Source of the DNA: Manduca sexta
Lineage: Eukaryota > Arthropoda > Insecta > Lepidoptera > Sphingidae
Direction: 5' to 3'
Length of the DNA: 64,000 nt
Assembly: GCF_014839805.1 (NCBI RefSeq)
Contig: NC_051138.1
Coordinates: 8,182,983 to 8,246,982 of the forward strand
In this document: piece by piece, positions 48,748 to 60,679 of the stretch
Numbering within the stretch: position 1 is the first letter of the stretch
Layout: every line of letters starts with the position of its first letter
Notes under the pieces: model-generated
What the model saw: the letters and a program-made list of their open reading frames with translations, nothing else
Told to the model about the DNA's origin: nothing
Databases searched by the model: none
Translations under genes and position numbers: made by a program

Positions 48748-51090
48748 TCTGGTTACATTATCGGATATCCGAAATAAAAATATATCCGTAACCGTAACCG
48801 TATCCGATATAAAAGTTTCGGATAAGTTACGGATAATATGTTCCGACAGGTTTTTGTTTCACCGCTCACGCGTCACGTGAATCTTGTACAGTTTGTTTGT
48901 TATTTTTAGATGTAACATAACCGTTTTTTTTTAACACGGGGAAATCCGTTTATGGATTTCTGCCGGACTCGCCGGTATAACCTGTCCTAGTGACTAAAAC
49001 CCCGCCATTCGACTTTCACTCCCTAATATCAATGGTCGCGGGGTGTGCAAGTGCATGCAACCGCAACTTTCGCAGGATTCGGCTCTTGGGCAGGGCCTCT
49101 CACCATCCAAGGAATGGGTCCTTGGTAAAATCATACGAGGTATCTAATATAGCAGGCAAGCCTTGAGCATCATTTACCCGATATCGGGCTACCCGTCCGC
49201 CACCTAAAGCGAAGCTTAGGGAGGTCGGAGGTCGTCTCTCCGACGTCTGCTGCGAAAGGGAAGTCCTATAGAACGCTCCCTTTCTCTCACCGCCGCCTCT
49301 TTGGCGGACATGACTTGTTCACAAAAAGTGGCAACGGAGTTCCAACCATCTTCATTCTCGACCATGGCTGCCACAACTGTCGTAAGCGACAAGTTGCCGC
49401 CCACAGTCGTGAGTAAATTTTGGCGTAGTGAATCCCATGCACGACAAACGGCCAAAGTGTGCAGAGCTCAGTCTTCTTCGCACTCACAATGATGACATCC
49501 TGGTGTCGGCTGTCGACGAATCCTACACAGGTACTTCTCGAAGCATCCGTACCCGAAAGTATCTGTGTCGTTCTAAAGGTCAAACTGCCATGCCGCTTCC
49601 AAAGCTATTCCGCGAATATCGGCCGAATGGCTTCAATTGTCACCGTACCAAAACTAAAATATTCTAGGCGTTGCTCCCATTCTGCCTCTAAGAGTTGTTG
49701 GAGCCGGGTTTTTTCATTAGCAACTTCTTGCGGCGCTGATCTAAAGCCCCGTGCAAGCAACATCTCGTGCCACAGATACAATGACGCAAAAGTCTTCGCC
49801 TCTAAATTCCAAGGGGTAAATCCGGCCAGAAGGCAGGCCGCCTCGTAGGAGATCGTACGATACCCTTTGATAGCCCTGACGGCCATCGCTCTTTATAGTC
49901 TTGGCAATACTACAATGTTGCGGGCTGTCAGGTGATCAGCCCACTGGTGCCCCGTATAAGGCCATAGACCGTACGACCCCTGCGTAAGGTTTCCGGCAGG
50001 CGGAGTTAGGCCCTCCAAGATTAGGCAGAAGCCGCGCAAGCGCCGCTGCGGTGCTCATAAGCTTGGGGGCGAGCCGCTGGAAGTGTTCTATGAATGCACC
50101 TCGCAACACCAATCGTATCCAATGTTTCACAGCAGAGGTCCTAAGACTGATCCCTGTGGAACACCGCATACCTATGTCATGCCGCTTCCACCCCTCGCGG
50201 ACGGGAAAGGTGATATTTCTTTCCGACAGGTAAGCCTCAACAATGCGGCATAGGTAAGTTGGCACTTCATGGTATTGAAGTGCTTCCCTTATGCAACTCC
50301 AAGGCAAATAGTTAAAAGCGTTAGCGATATCAAGAAACACCGCTAACATAACCAGCTCAGGAAGCCATCGAGCTTCGACTAAGAAGACTTTCTCTACCTT
50401 TCTCTAGCGAGGCCAATATCCGCGATTTTGGAAATCGGGAAAATTGGTCTTGTTGAGGAAAGAAGGAGCGCGCTGTTGATTCTCCGTCAGCTTACCGCCC
50501 AATAGTTCTGTTGGGCGAGATGGGCAAGCTCTTTGAACGAGTTATTGCGAAAGGCCTTGTTCAGCATTTGATGGAGATAGGGCCGTAGCTTGGCATGGTA
50601 ACATAACATAACCTAACTCATAAATAGTATTTTTTTTCATTTGAGAGTACGTAGGTACTTAATTTAATAAAGTAAAGGAAAAGTGTTGTATTACGTACTA
50701 AATTGATTTATAAGAACAAAATGCGTCCATCAAGTTAAAGGTTATTTTGCAAAATATAAACAGTGTGATAAAAACTTTTCACGGAAAGGAGGTGGCACTA
50801 CTTCACTGAAACTTCATCTCAAATTAAAACACAGAGGTTTTCCGAACACCCATGTCCCCAATTAGTTCATCGATAATGAATAATCGACTATGACGACGAA
50901 CGATAGTTAGTAATCGTCGCCCTACTGTATTACATAATATTTTTATTTTACTTTAATCTTATATCCGTAACCGAAACTATCCGAAACTACCGGATAATCC
51001 GAAATAATTACATATCCGTAACCGTATTCGAAACCGATATAATTTTATTCCGATATCCATATCCGAAATTGCATATCCATAACATCCCTG
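48748..51090 (+). mobile_element. hAT-type remnant with BED finger, split by a LINE
   Basis: The right end, reversed, reads CAGGGATGTTATGGATATGC, a hAT-like terminus. Both flanks of the LINE are rich in ATCCGTAACCGTA and GGATATCCGAAAT. Between 50740 and 50860 the plus strand encodes CDKNFSRKGGGTTSLKLHLK followed by LKH, the second half of a BED zinc finger, with a frame break just upstream. The catalytic domain is absent. The left terminus is degraded, so the start is approximate. Confidence 0.55.
48923..50603 (-). mobile_element. R1-clade LINE with internal deletion and inverted 5' end
   Basis: Flanked by TAACATAACC at 48913-48922 and 50604-50613, with poly-A (poly-T on +) at 48923. Minus-strand pieces: VFLDIANAFNYLPWSCIREA (50340), GVPQGSVLG in a shifted frame (about 50160), FIEHFQRLAPKL, LEAEWEQRLEYF, then WDSLRQNLLTTVGGNLSL and FCEQVMSAKEAAVRERER. 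The catalytic YADD block between GVPQGSVLG and FIEHF is deleted. At about 50400-50600 the reverse-transcriptase start reads on the plus strand instead (SAYRPIVLLGEMGKLFERV), so the 5' end is inverted. Confidence 0.85.
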
Positions 51091-51149
51091 CTTACGACTC
51101 AAGGGCCCTGGCAACACTGGTTTATTTGTCTCTGGCCCTGTCGACCCAT

Positions 51150-51185
51150 AGGGCCATAGCAAAGAGAATTATAATACCCATAGTC
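51150..51185 (+). repeat. Fourth CAAAGAGAATTATAATA copy
   Basis: GGGCCATAGCAAAGAGAATTATAATACCC, in effect the same core as at 7661 and at the two occupied sites (14942 and 20684/22880). It lies about 0.2 kb upstream of the CLPTM1 start. Confidence 0.6.
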
Positions 51186-51371
51186 ATACCTACATCATTG
51201 CTTTAAATTTTTACTCGTTGGTTAAATACATGGTCAATACGACAAATGTAAAGTTATTTTAATTTGGTACATACAAAAAGTGTTTGTAATGGTTAAATAG
51301 TATTAATAAAGCACACTAAATTCATACTAAAATTCACGTAAAGCATTGGTTATAAAGATTTTTAAGGCAAC

Positions 51372-53610
51372 ATGGCCTCGAATCCTTCAGGTGATAATCC
51401 CAGTGAAGATACTGTAGCTATCGCCGAGGGCAATGAGGTTGCTGATGCCAGTACGGATGTAAGTAATTAAAACATTTTGTAAAACTTCTTTTTTATAAAG
51501 GTCGAAACAGGTTAGTCGTATTTATTTAGTGTTGAATAAGCTCGCACAAATTGAGTCTACTTACTTATTGCCTTGTTTAAAAATATAGTACAATATCAAT
51601 TTTTTTTTTCATTTTTTTTTAGATCAATGCGCAAGTCGACGAAGAGCGCCGTAGAATGCAACCAACTAAATTGGAGTCTTTTTTTGCAATAACTAAGTCC
51701 CTTATAATAAGGGCATTAGTTGTATACTTTATCACATCAATGTTCAGGCAACCATCTGCACCTAAGCCTGATCTTAGCAATCAGTCTGGAAGTGTCCGTG
51801 TGCCTGCAACTAATATGTTCCCAAATGGAACAAACCTAGATTTATACTGCTATTTATCAGATAAGGAATTTTATGATGAATTTGACAAATTGACTTTGAT
51901 TTGGACTCACAATGGCTTAATATATGGTGACTGGACTTCCAGGACCAAATAATGATGGCACTGTTACATTTTCCACAGAAATTACTCCCTCACATGCTCT
52001 TAGGAACAATGGTTCAATGTACCTACATGTATTTGTAGTAGAAGAAGGAAAATCACCTAACCCTAAGGACAAGTTTTATGCTGGACCAAGAATTGCATAT
52101 GGAAAAAAAATGTTAAACAAATACAAGAAATTACGCTATCTTAAAACACATAATTTGTTAACTGGGCAAACTGAAAAGTCTGAGGAGGAAATAAAAGAAA
52201 GCTGAAACACTGAAAGAGGAGATTGTGTCACATTGGCACCCAAATTTGACAATAAACTTAGTAACTGATCAAACCAACTGGATGATGGGAAGTGTACCAC
52301 CACCCTTAGATGAATTTATTTACTTTTTACCTGAAGGCAAACAGTACAAACCTGCTGTATTTTTAAATGACTACTGGAACATGATGCGTGATTATGTCCC
52401 TATAAATAAGACTACAACTAACCTCCAACTCCAGCTCACATACCAACCCTTAAGTTTATTTAAATGGCAATTATATACTGCACAAGCTATGAGAGATAAA
52501 CTTAGTATGTTCTCTGCATTAGGTGCTGAAGAACAAGATGAAGAGCAAGATACTGTTAAAGAGTTGTTGTTAGACACATCTCCATACTTGTTAGCATTAA
52601 CTATCACAGTTTCTGTTCTGCATTCTATTTTTGAACTATTGGCTTTCAAAAATGATATTCAGTTTTGGAATAATAGGCAATCTTTGGAAGGGTTGTCTGT
52701 GAGATCAGTATTTTTCAATGTCTTTCAGTCTACTGTAGTGCTTCTTTATGTTCTTGACAATGAAACAAATGTTATGGTTAGAATATCTTGTTTCATTGGT
52801 TTAATAATCGAAATCTGGAAGATTAATAAAGTAATGGATGTGAAGATAAATAGAGAACAGCGTGTATTTGGAATACCAAAAATAACATTTACTGACAAAG
52901 GATCTTATGTAGAATCTAGTACCAAACAATATGACATGTTAGCTTTCCAATATCTTAGTTGGGCTTGTTTCCCATTGCTAATTGGATATGGTGTTTACTC
53001 CTTACTATACCAAGAGCACAAGGGATGGTATTCATTTATACTGAATATGATGTATGGATATTTATTGACTTTTGGATTTATAATGATGACTCCTCAGTTA
53101 TTTATCAATTACAAGCTTAAATCAGTTGCTCATCTTCCATGGCGCATGATGACATATAAGTTCCTTAACACATTTATTGATGATATATTTGCATTTGTTA
53201 TAAAAATGCCAACAATGTATAGGCTAGGATGTTTCCGAGATGGTGAGTAAAACTTTTCCAATTTTAAAATAGTTTAAGACATAATTAAAGTAATTTAATG
53301 AAGCATTTTCTTTTTTGTAGAGACAATTTTTTTTTTTATAAATTAATAGGCTATTGTTGCATAAACCATACACTTCAATGTTTTTGCATACAACATAAAG
53401 GGATTTCACAATTTTAAAAACTTTTTTTTTATTCCAGATATTGTGTTCTTCATATTCTTATATCAACGCTGGATGTACAAGGTGGATCACAAACGTGTCA
53501 ATGAGTTTGGTTTCTCTGGAGAAATGGAAGAACAGCAGAAACTTGCCAAAAATGGAACATCAGCTATTACTGAATCTGAACAAGAAGCCGGAGATAAGAA
53601 AAATGATTAA
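51372..53610 (+). CDS. CLPTM1: CLPTM1 transmembrane protein, three coding exons, two single-base insertions
   Basis: Exons are 51372-51458, 51623-53242 and 53438-53610 (GTAAGT/TTTAG and GTGAGT/CCAG). The start ATG opens MASNPSGDNPSEDTVAIAEG. Exon sum 1880 minus two bases equals exactly 626 codons, close to the family length. Recognisable segments are the N-terminal membrane anchor (LIIRALVVYFITSMF), the luminal CLPTM1 domain (VSHWHPNLTINLVTDQTNW, LSLFKWQLYTAQ), and a multi-spanning C-terminal half (SLEGLSVRSVFFNVFQS, FNYLKSVAHLPW-like INYKLKSVAHLPWRMMTYK, FFIFLYQRWMYKVDHKRVNE). The family acts in the ER membrane as a chaperone-like factor and traffic regulator of multi-pass receptors. Extra bases lie near 51940 (TTCCAGG for TTCAGG) and near 52197, each a +1 shift with normal coding on both sides, so assembly errors are the simplest reading. 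Confidence 0.95.
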
Positions 53611-54190
53611 TTTAATGATTTTTGGCTACCTCAGAATTACTGCTGTCAGTTCAGTGAAAAATTATTCAATCTACATTTTGAACTTGCTTCAAATAAAGGC
53701 TGTGTGTTATAATTTGTATTTTTTAGGGGAAACAGAAAACAATTATCATTATGTTGGTAGTAATTTTGGGATAGTCATATGATTGCACCATTTTTATAAA
53801 TGGTGTGATAGTATTTGTACATTTATTTATGGTATTATATTGTATGTTGTTCTATTCTATAACTTCAAATATTATGTGGTTTGTTGAGTATTGTGTACCC
53901 AAATATAAATCCTGAAAACCTCATATTTTAAATATTAATTAAGAAAAGGCATATTATCCTTTTGATATGTGTTCATAAATTCATTCCATATAAATTTAAT
54001 TAAATATTTCTGTTCTACATGCAATAATATTATGTGAATATTAGTCATAAATGCATAGAACATGTTGCTCTAGTCTAGAAAAAACGCAATGTCTTTATAT
54101 TGTATCTATTATACTGATATTATATTTCACATATGTGTTAATAATTGTGGTGTGTAATAATAATAAACGCTGGCAAGCTGCTTGGACTAA

Positions 54191-54394
54191 GGGCGCCTTA
54201 AAGTTAATTGTGTAGCTGCAGCGCGGTAGCAGCGCTGTTTTGTAAATCTATACCTCAACATGAAACGCCCTGAAGTAAAAGACCTAAGAGTGCTTTCGAT
54301 TTGCCGTTAAGTGCCGCGAGGTAGTTCGTCTTTTTATTTGATTTAATGTCCGCGACCGCCGCGTTGCAGCTACACGGTTAATTCAAAGGCGCCC
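54191..54394. mobile_element. PIF/Harbinger-type MITE downstream of CLPTM1
   Basis: 204 bp, starts GGGCGCCTTAAAGTTAATTG, ends AATTCAAAGGCGCCC, flanked by TAA on both sides (54188-54190, 54395-54397). TAA duplications are typical of PIF/Harbinger. The inner TIR continues with GTGTAGCTGCA-CGCGG on both arms. Confidence 0.8.
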
Positions 54395-54397
54395 TAA

Positions 54398-56768
54398 TTT
54401 GTGCAACATAATATTTATCAATATTTATGCAGTACTTATAATATTATTCAAATTAATTCAAGGTCTTAGATTCTTATTATTGTTACTTTTAAAAATATAG
54501 ATTGTCAATACAAATTTTGTTATGATATTTAGTTTAGATTAATTTCATAATGTTGAGAAATGCTTCTTACAAAAAAAGTATACTATGTTCCAGCACGAAG
54601 TTATAATAGTATGTAATTGTATATTAATACATAATAATATTTTTATTGTTGCAATTTGCATTAAGGTACAATATTTATTAACAAGCACATATTAATGGTA
54701 TATTTTAAAATATGGAGTTTAAAGATTTTATTAGGTATACATTTCTATACTATTTTATTAAATTTCAAAATTTGATTTTGTTCATTGATTACATTTTGTG
54801 TAAAATGAATTTGTAGAGCACAACTTAAATTTGTTTATTATTACAATAACTGATATACATTTATTGCTGAATAGTTTTAGATAAATTATGAATAAAACGA
54901 TTTGTTTGGTTTAAAGTTCTTTTTTGTATAATATTCGGATTAAAAAATACTGATTTCTTAGCTCGGCTTGATGTCAGTGATGGCAATATTAATTCGCTAA
55001 TGATTCAACATGTGAATCATAATGGATTCCTTATGAAATGAAATGATTTATTTGAATCTGTAAAATGTTATACATTATTTAGATTCCGTCAATATTAACT
55101 CTACCACCAGTTCGGAAAGCAGTTTTCACCAGAGAAAAACGGACAAGAAACTCTGGTGTTGCTCTTTTCAATCAGTTTAGGGTAAAGACTACATGATAAA
55201 GTAAGAAGAAAAAAAAACAAAAAAAGTTTAGAGCAGTTCATTTATAGGCTCGTGAAATAAGGAATAAATTAATTTAATTTTTTATATGACTGCACAACCC
55301 TCTCAGGAATCATGAACATTCTCTATTATCCTTATAATTATTTCCTCCCAGTACCTCTAGCAATTAGAAATTAGAAATGTAAGCAAAATGGGCAGAACAG
55401 TCCACACAAGCAGCACCCGTTCACGAGTATGACGCATGTGCCAGCCATCGGCCTCTTCAACCATATTCTAGGGAAGTGGCCGACCCGTCACACGACGCCG
55501 CCGCAGGTATGACTATAACGAATCGATGTGGTGACTAATGATCGATTCGTTTAAATTTTAATCAGTCATGTTTGATTATTTCATTTAATTTTTTACTAGT
55601 GTCGAAATAAAACACACTAAGAAATAAAACAATTGACAATACCAATAATATTAAAATATTCTACGAAATTAATTATTATAGTATATCCTTAAAAATGTTG
55701 GTTTACTATGGTTTTGCTTTAATATATACAGGGTTACAGGTTAACTCGACCTAGATCCTTTAAGAGGTTATACTTTCCATCATTTCTGACTACTTTCACT
55801 ATGAAACACCATATCCCAAAATGAACAGTTTTCAAGATATTGGACATTGACGTTTTTTTTAGAAAATCCAGTCATTTTTTCTATTTACCTATATTTTTTT
55901 TACTTTCTATCATTTGATTCACGTCTGTTGGCTCTTATTGTGTCGGAGACAAGTTGTTTTATTATTATCAACACTAAAATTTTAGATTCATGAACCGACT
56001 GCGTTGTAGCAGACGATTGATTATAAAAAATATAAATAATTCCGTAACGACTTTACTCTTTTCAGTTTATCTATTTGAAATATTGAAAAATGAATGTATG
56101 AAAGATACTCGGCAGATGTGCTTAAAAATATCTATGTTTCAATAGCTATCTAACAAGGTATTACAAGCTTGGGTTTTATGGATACTTTTGGAAAAAAACA
56201 TTGATGAAAGGCTTCCATGTAGACCTAAGGAGTAAAGTCAAACTTATTATTTGGATCAGAAAATAAAATAAAACAATGAAATGGTTAAAAAATTATGTTT
56301 TGTTCAACGTCCACCAATATCGTTGGCGGAGAACTTGAACTATCGCAGTGGAAAGTTTGGTTTACGATGAATAGAATTATATAAATTAGTCTTAACTACA
56401 TTAGTCGTGATTAAATTAATTAATGAATTTAAAAGTTGACTAGTTGAAAAATGTTGAACTACTTGATGAGGGCCGCAAAAATATGGGGACCACGTGGTTG
56501 TCCGTTACGCACTAGAGAGATTCTGTTGTGATAAAATTTCAATTCCACACTAATGTGCTCAATAACTTTTCCTATCCATGGGTGACTAGGATTATAACAA
56601 AATGTGGATAATAAAAATAAAAATTATACATGGGGATAACTCCCAATTTTTAGATGTTGAGGTATTTCGTTAGTCATTCCAACAATCAAAGAAATATTCT
56701 GTACTTTCCTGATCTTTTAATCAAATTATCTACATGTTAGCGTAAATTAGATAAAAATTACGGGTAAG
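54398..56768. other. Intergenic AT-rich stretch between CLPTM1 and the RNF8-like gene
   Basis: Contains a common-looking repeat near 55090-55170 (CACCAGTTCGGAAAGCAG...AAGAAACTCTGGTGTTGC) and a GC-richer patch at 55400-55510 ending in a donor-like CGCAGGTATGA, but no supported gene. Exact end of the CLPTM1 3' UTR is unclear; an AATAAA lies at 53692. Confidence 0.45.
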
Positions 56769-56871
56769 TTATCTAAGTGGGCATCCAGGTGCCCAGTGTC
56801 CTCTTGCGCCGCATCTGAAGCACCTGCCGTAACCGCCGTAGTAGGCGCCCGGGAGACCCGCGACACGCCTC
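56769..56871 (-). CDS. Candidate terminal exon encoding a CCHC zinc knuckle
   Basis: Minus strand, acceptor AAACAG at 56872-56877 and stop TAA at 56769. One frame reads AYYGGYGRCFRCGARGHW followed by APGCPLR: a perfect CX2CX4HX4C zinc knuckle with a Gly/Tyr-rich lead. It is GC-rich unlike its surroundings, supporting coding function. It is the next candidate downstream of the RNF8-like acidic exons, but the phases do not join directly: the exon at 57498 leaves one base while this frame needs two. An unseen small exon or a different gene is possible. Confidence 0.45.
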
Positions 56872-57084
56872 CTGTTTGTACCTGTTTTTATTTTAATCTA
56901 TTAAATATTGTAAGCACAGTTCAAAATAGGTACTTTACACAAGATTATTTTCTTTATTCGTAAAAGTTGTTGAAATATGGCGTGCATTATTTCGTAGTTT
57001 GTACTCCGGCTACAATTATGTTTTCAGCTGCGTTAACTAGTTTTTCTTGAGATACAACATAAAGTCTCCGTATGTATGTAGTGT

Positions 57085-57410
57085 GTTCTAAATGTCATAT
57101 TTTTTTATTGCTTGACGAGGTGAGCTTGCTGTTCACCTGATGGTAAGTGATATGAGCGCCCATAAACAGTAGAAACACCATCTAACACCTTGAATTACAA
57201 AGTATTGTTTGGTATTCCACTGCGCTCGCCATCCTGAGATATGAGATATTAAGTCTCATTATGTCCAGTAGTTATACTGCCTACAATGTCCTTCAAACCG
57301 GAACACAACAATAATTACACACTGTTGCTTGGCGGCAGAAATATACATTGCGGTGGTAACCACCCAGGCGGACTCTAACATATGAGAGACTTACCAGCAC
57401 TCAAAATTCG
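57085..57410 (-). repeat. Dispersed repeat between the last two candidate RNF8-like exons
   Basis: Contains GAGGTGAGCTTGCTGTTCAC, CTGATGGTAAGTGATATGAG and ACCACCGCAATG-type sequence on the minus strand. A related block (CTTACCATCAGGCGAGCGGC in the other orientation) occurs at about 41640-41710. It is an unassigned dispersed element, without a protein. Confidence 0.5.
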
Positions 57411-57497
57411 TAATTCATTCGGTGTATATTTAGGTCGCATCTAACTAATATGCAAACATCGACTCTGAAATTTCAAATATAGGACACTAAATATTAC

Positions 57498-57973
57498 CTG
57501 TACCGTCGGAATCTGCATCGTCTCCACTGTCACTGAGTTCAATGGTGTGGTCTGCATCGGAAGCCAGGTCAAGTCGATCGTTGATATAGAAGAAGGATGA
57601 ATCTCCGCTCTGGATCGAGATGTCGCTGCAATACATTTTTAGTAACTAGAATTATGAAATTCCTTTAGGCTATTCATATCGGTGGTATCGCCACTTATAT
57701 AATATGGAGCTAGAATCATTTCTATTTACATATCTAAAGGCTATATTGCTTCGATGGTGTAAATTTTTTTAGGAACAATAATTTCATCATGTTCATATTG
57801 GCGGCGATGGTAATTGACAGCCAACCTGCTAGAATCTGTCTATATTCTGTACAAAGAAGCGTCGCTTTCTTAGTATAAGGCTAGTACTTACGAGTCCTCG
57901 TATAAGTCCTGCCCCTCCTCCTCCTCCTCCTCGCTGGTGTGGAATTCACTGTCGGAGTATTCATAGCTTCCAC
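57498..57973 (-). CDS. Acidic C-terminal exons, probably of the RNF8-like gene
   Basis: Two exons on the minus strand: 57973-57892 and 57625-57498 (CAG/GTAAGT, then CAG/GTAATA). If the acceptor is the second AG (CTCAG|GTGG), the single base left by the RNF8-like exon at 60680 completes a glycine codon, and the frame runs GGSYEYSDSEFHTSEEEEEE, then DLYEDS, and across the next junction into DISIQSGDSSFFYINDRLDL and ELSDSGDDADSDGTG. The product is strongly acidic and probably disordered, rich in Ser-Asp/Glu sites suited to casein kinase 2. Reading through the last donor gives a stop within three codons, an alternative end. Assignment rests on strand, order and phase only. Confidence 0.6.
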
Positions 57974-58256
57974 CTGAGCTGCGAACAAAAATGTATGAGA
58001 CAATTTATGACTTCAAATAGAAGAAATACAAGATTTGGGCCTCTCATGACTATATAAAACTTCTTCGTAGTTTTCCGTTTATAAAGAAAATGCAAATAGC
58101 GTACGCCACTATAACGATGACCTAGGGCAATCGCCAATCGACAATGTCAGAGTAAAAAGTATCGCGCGCTGCCCCGGTGGGATATACTCGGTGAAGGTGA
58201 AAGGAGACTAATATATTTTGTGCTTTATTAGTATGTAGAAAAGTCTTATCTATACT

Positions 58257-58882
58257 TCTATACTATTATATAAAGCTGAAGAGTTTGTTTGTTTGAACGC
58301 GCTAATCTCAGGAACTTCCGGTCCAAACTGAAAAATTATTTTTGCGTTGGATAGCCCTTTGTTCGTGGAGTGCTATAGGCTATATACCATCACGCTATGC
58401 CCAATAGGAGCGGAGCAGTAATGGCTAATCTCAGGAACTACCGGTCCAAACTGAAAAAATCTTTTTATGTTGAATAACCCTTTATTTGTGGAGTACTCTA
58501 AGTTATATATCATCACGCTATGACCAATAGGAGCGGAGCAGTAATGAAATATGTTGCAAAAACGGGGACAATTTATTAGTTTTGAGAGCTTCCGTTGCGT
58601 GCGCTGCGTAAACGGTTAAAGTTATGCAATAATGATGTATGACGGGATTGTTCCTCTTAAAAAGTTCTAAAAAATACATTATAAAACAAAGTCCCCCGCT
58701 GCATCTGTCTGCCTGAACGTGTTAAACTCAAAAACTACCCAATGTATTAAGATGAAATTTGGTATCGAGACAGTTTGAGACCCTGGGAAGAACATAGGCT
58801 CCCGGGAAACTACTACTTTTATAACGGAAAACTTTAGCCTGAAAAACTTTATAACGCGGGCGGAGCCGCGGGCAAAAGCTAG
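58257..58882 (+). mobile_element. Non-autonomous Helitron, two minisatellite units
   Basis: TCTATACTATTATATAAAGC start, CTAG end followed by T, and a 3' hairpin from CGCGGGCGGAGCCGCG about 10 nt before the end. Two ~121-bp units beginning AATCTCAGGAACT lie at 58300 and 58428. The internal tail (CTTCCGTTGCGTGCGCTGCG...GACGGGATTGTTCCTCTTAA) is uninterrupted, giving the empty-site reference for the TIR element in the 20692 copy. Confidence 0.88.
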
Positions 58883-59089
58883 TATCATATACATGGTGAC
58901 AGACCTGCAATAGTGTGGCAATATTATACTTACTACAACATTTTGTGTTATAGTAAGTATACACTGTTCACTTTTAGGAATTCTATATGAATGTAGAATA
59001 TTATTTATGTTTTAGGATCAGTAGCTCAAGGTGGGCACGGAAAATATATATTTTTTACTAAAGGCATATTCATTAAGAATCTATACTAT

Positions 59090-60328
59090 TATATAAAGCT
59101 GAAGAGTTTGTTTGTTTGTTTGTTTGAACGCGCTAATCTCAGGAACTACCGGTCCAAACTGAAAAATTCTTTTTACGTTGGATAGCTCTTTGTTCGTGGA
59201 GTGCTATAGGCTATATATCATCACGCTATACCCAATAGGAGCGGGGCAGTAATGGCTAATCTCAGGAACTACCGGTCCAAACTGAAAAATTCTTTTTGCG
59301 TTGGATAGCCCTTTGTTCGTGGAGTGCTATAGGCTATATATCATCACGCTATACCCAATAGGAGCGGGGCAGTAATGGCTAATCTCAGGAACTACCGGTC
59401 CAAACTGAAAAATTCTTTTTACGTTGGATAGCCCTTTGTTCGTGGAGTGCTATAGACTATATATCATCACGCTATACCCAATAGGAGCGGGGCAGTAATG
59501 GCTAATCTCAGGAACTACCGGTCCAAACTGAAAAATTATTTTTGCGTTGGATAGCCCTTTGTTCGTGGAGTGCTATAGGCTATATATCATCACGCTATAC
59601 CCAATAGGAGCGGAGCAGTAATATCTAATCTCAGGAACTACCGATTCGAACTGAAAAAATATTTTTGTGTTGAATAGTCCTTTGTTTGTGGAGTGCTCAA
59701 AGTGATATATCATCACGCTATGACCAATAGGAGCGGAGTAGTAATGTCTAATCTCAGGAACTACCGGTTTCAACTGAAAAATTCGTTTTGTGTTGGATAG
59801 CCCTTTATTTGTGGAGTGCTATAGGCTATATATCATCACGCTATGACCAATAGGAGCGAAGCAGTAATGGCTAACCTCAGGAACTACCGGTTTGAACTGA
59901 AAAAAATCTTTTTGTGTTGGATAGCCCTTTGTTCCTGGAGTGCTATAGGCTATATATCATCACGCTATGACCAATAGGAGCGGAACAGTAATGAAACATG
60001 TTGCAAATCGAGGAAAAATTATTAGTTTTGAGAGCTTCCGTTGCGTGCGCTGCGTAAACGGTTAAAGTTATGCAACAATGATGTATGACGGGATTGTTCC
60101 TCTTAAAAAGTTCTAAAAAATATATTATAAAACAAAGTCCCCCGCTGCATCTGTCTGCCTGAACGTGGTAAACTCAAAAACTACCCAACGTATTAAGATG
60201 AAATTTGGTATGGAGACAGTTTGAGACCCTGGGAAGAACATAGGCTCCCGGGAAACTACTACTTTTATAACGGAAAACTTTAGCCTGAAAAACTTTATAA
60301 CGCGGGCGGAGCCGCGGGCAAAAGCTAG
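59090..60328 (+). mobile_element. Non-autonomous Helitron, seven minisatellite units
   Basis: Same termini as the previous copy, A before the 5' TC and T after CTAG (60325-60328). Seven ~121-bp units begin at about 59134, 59253, 59379, 59504, 59628, 59750 and 59872; the first four are nearly identical, indicating recent array growth, while the last three are more divergent. Frames on the minus strand across the units and tail are repeat by-products. Confidence 0.88.
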
Positions 60329-60679
60329 TACAAAATATGCATACCGATTGTTCACAGCGCTGCACCGCTGGGCCAATTCTGTAAACAATACAGCTTCATA
60401 AATTGAATAAATTAGATGTTACATTTTAAATTACATTCATAGATACTGATTATGAATATATAATTATGTTGTAGAATTGCTTCATGGTTGGCAAAATATA
60501 TACAACACAGCTTGTTTAATAAGTTCAATAGTTTAAAATATATTTTATAAAATATGTATCCTCATACATATACAGTTGTTCCTTGAGATAATATGCCATT
60601 ATAGTAAGATATATTATTTTAATAAAAATGTGAAGCTGTATTGTTTACATGATATTATATAAACATATAGGACATGTAC

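Noticed and set aside
55395..55505. Exon of an unknown gene on + ending in CGCAG|GTATGA
   Set aside because: An in-frame TAA lies just upstream of the only open frame, no acceptor or partner exon was found, and neither strand gives a recognisable domain.
58679..60388. Conserved short proteins on the minus strand in two places (58679-58921 and 60125-60388)
   Set aside because: Both are the shared 3' tail of the same Helitron family, not genes.
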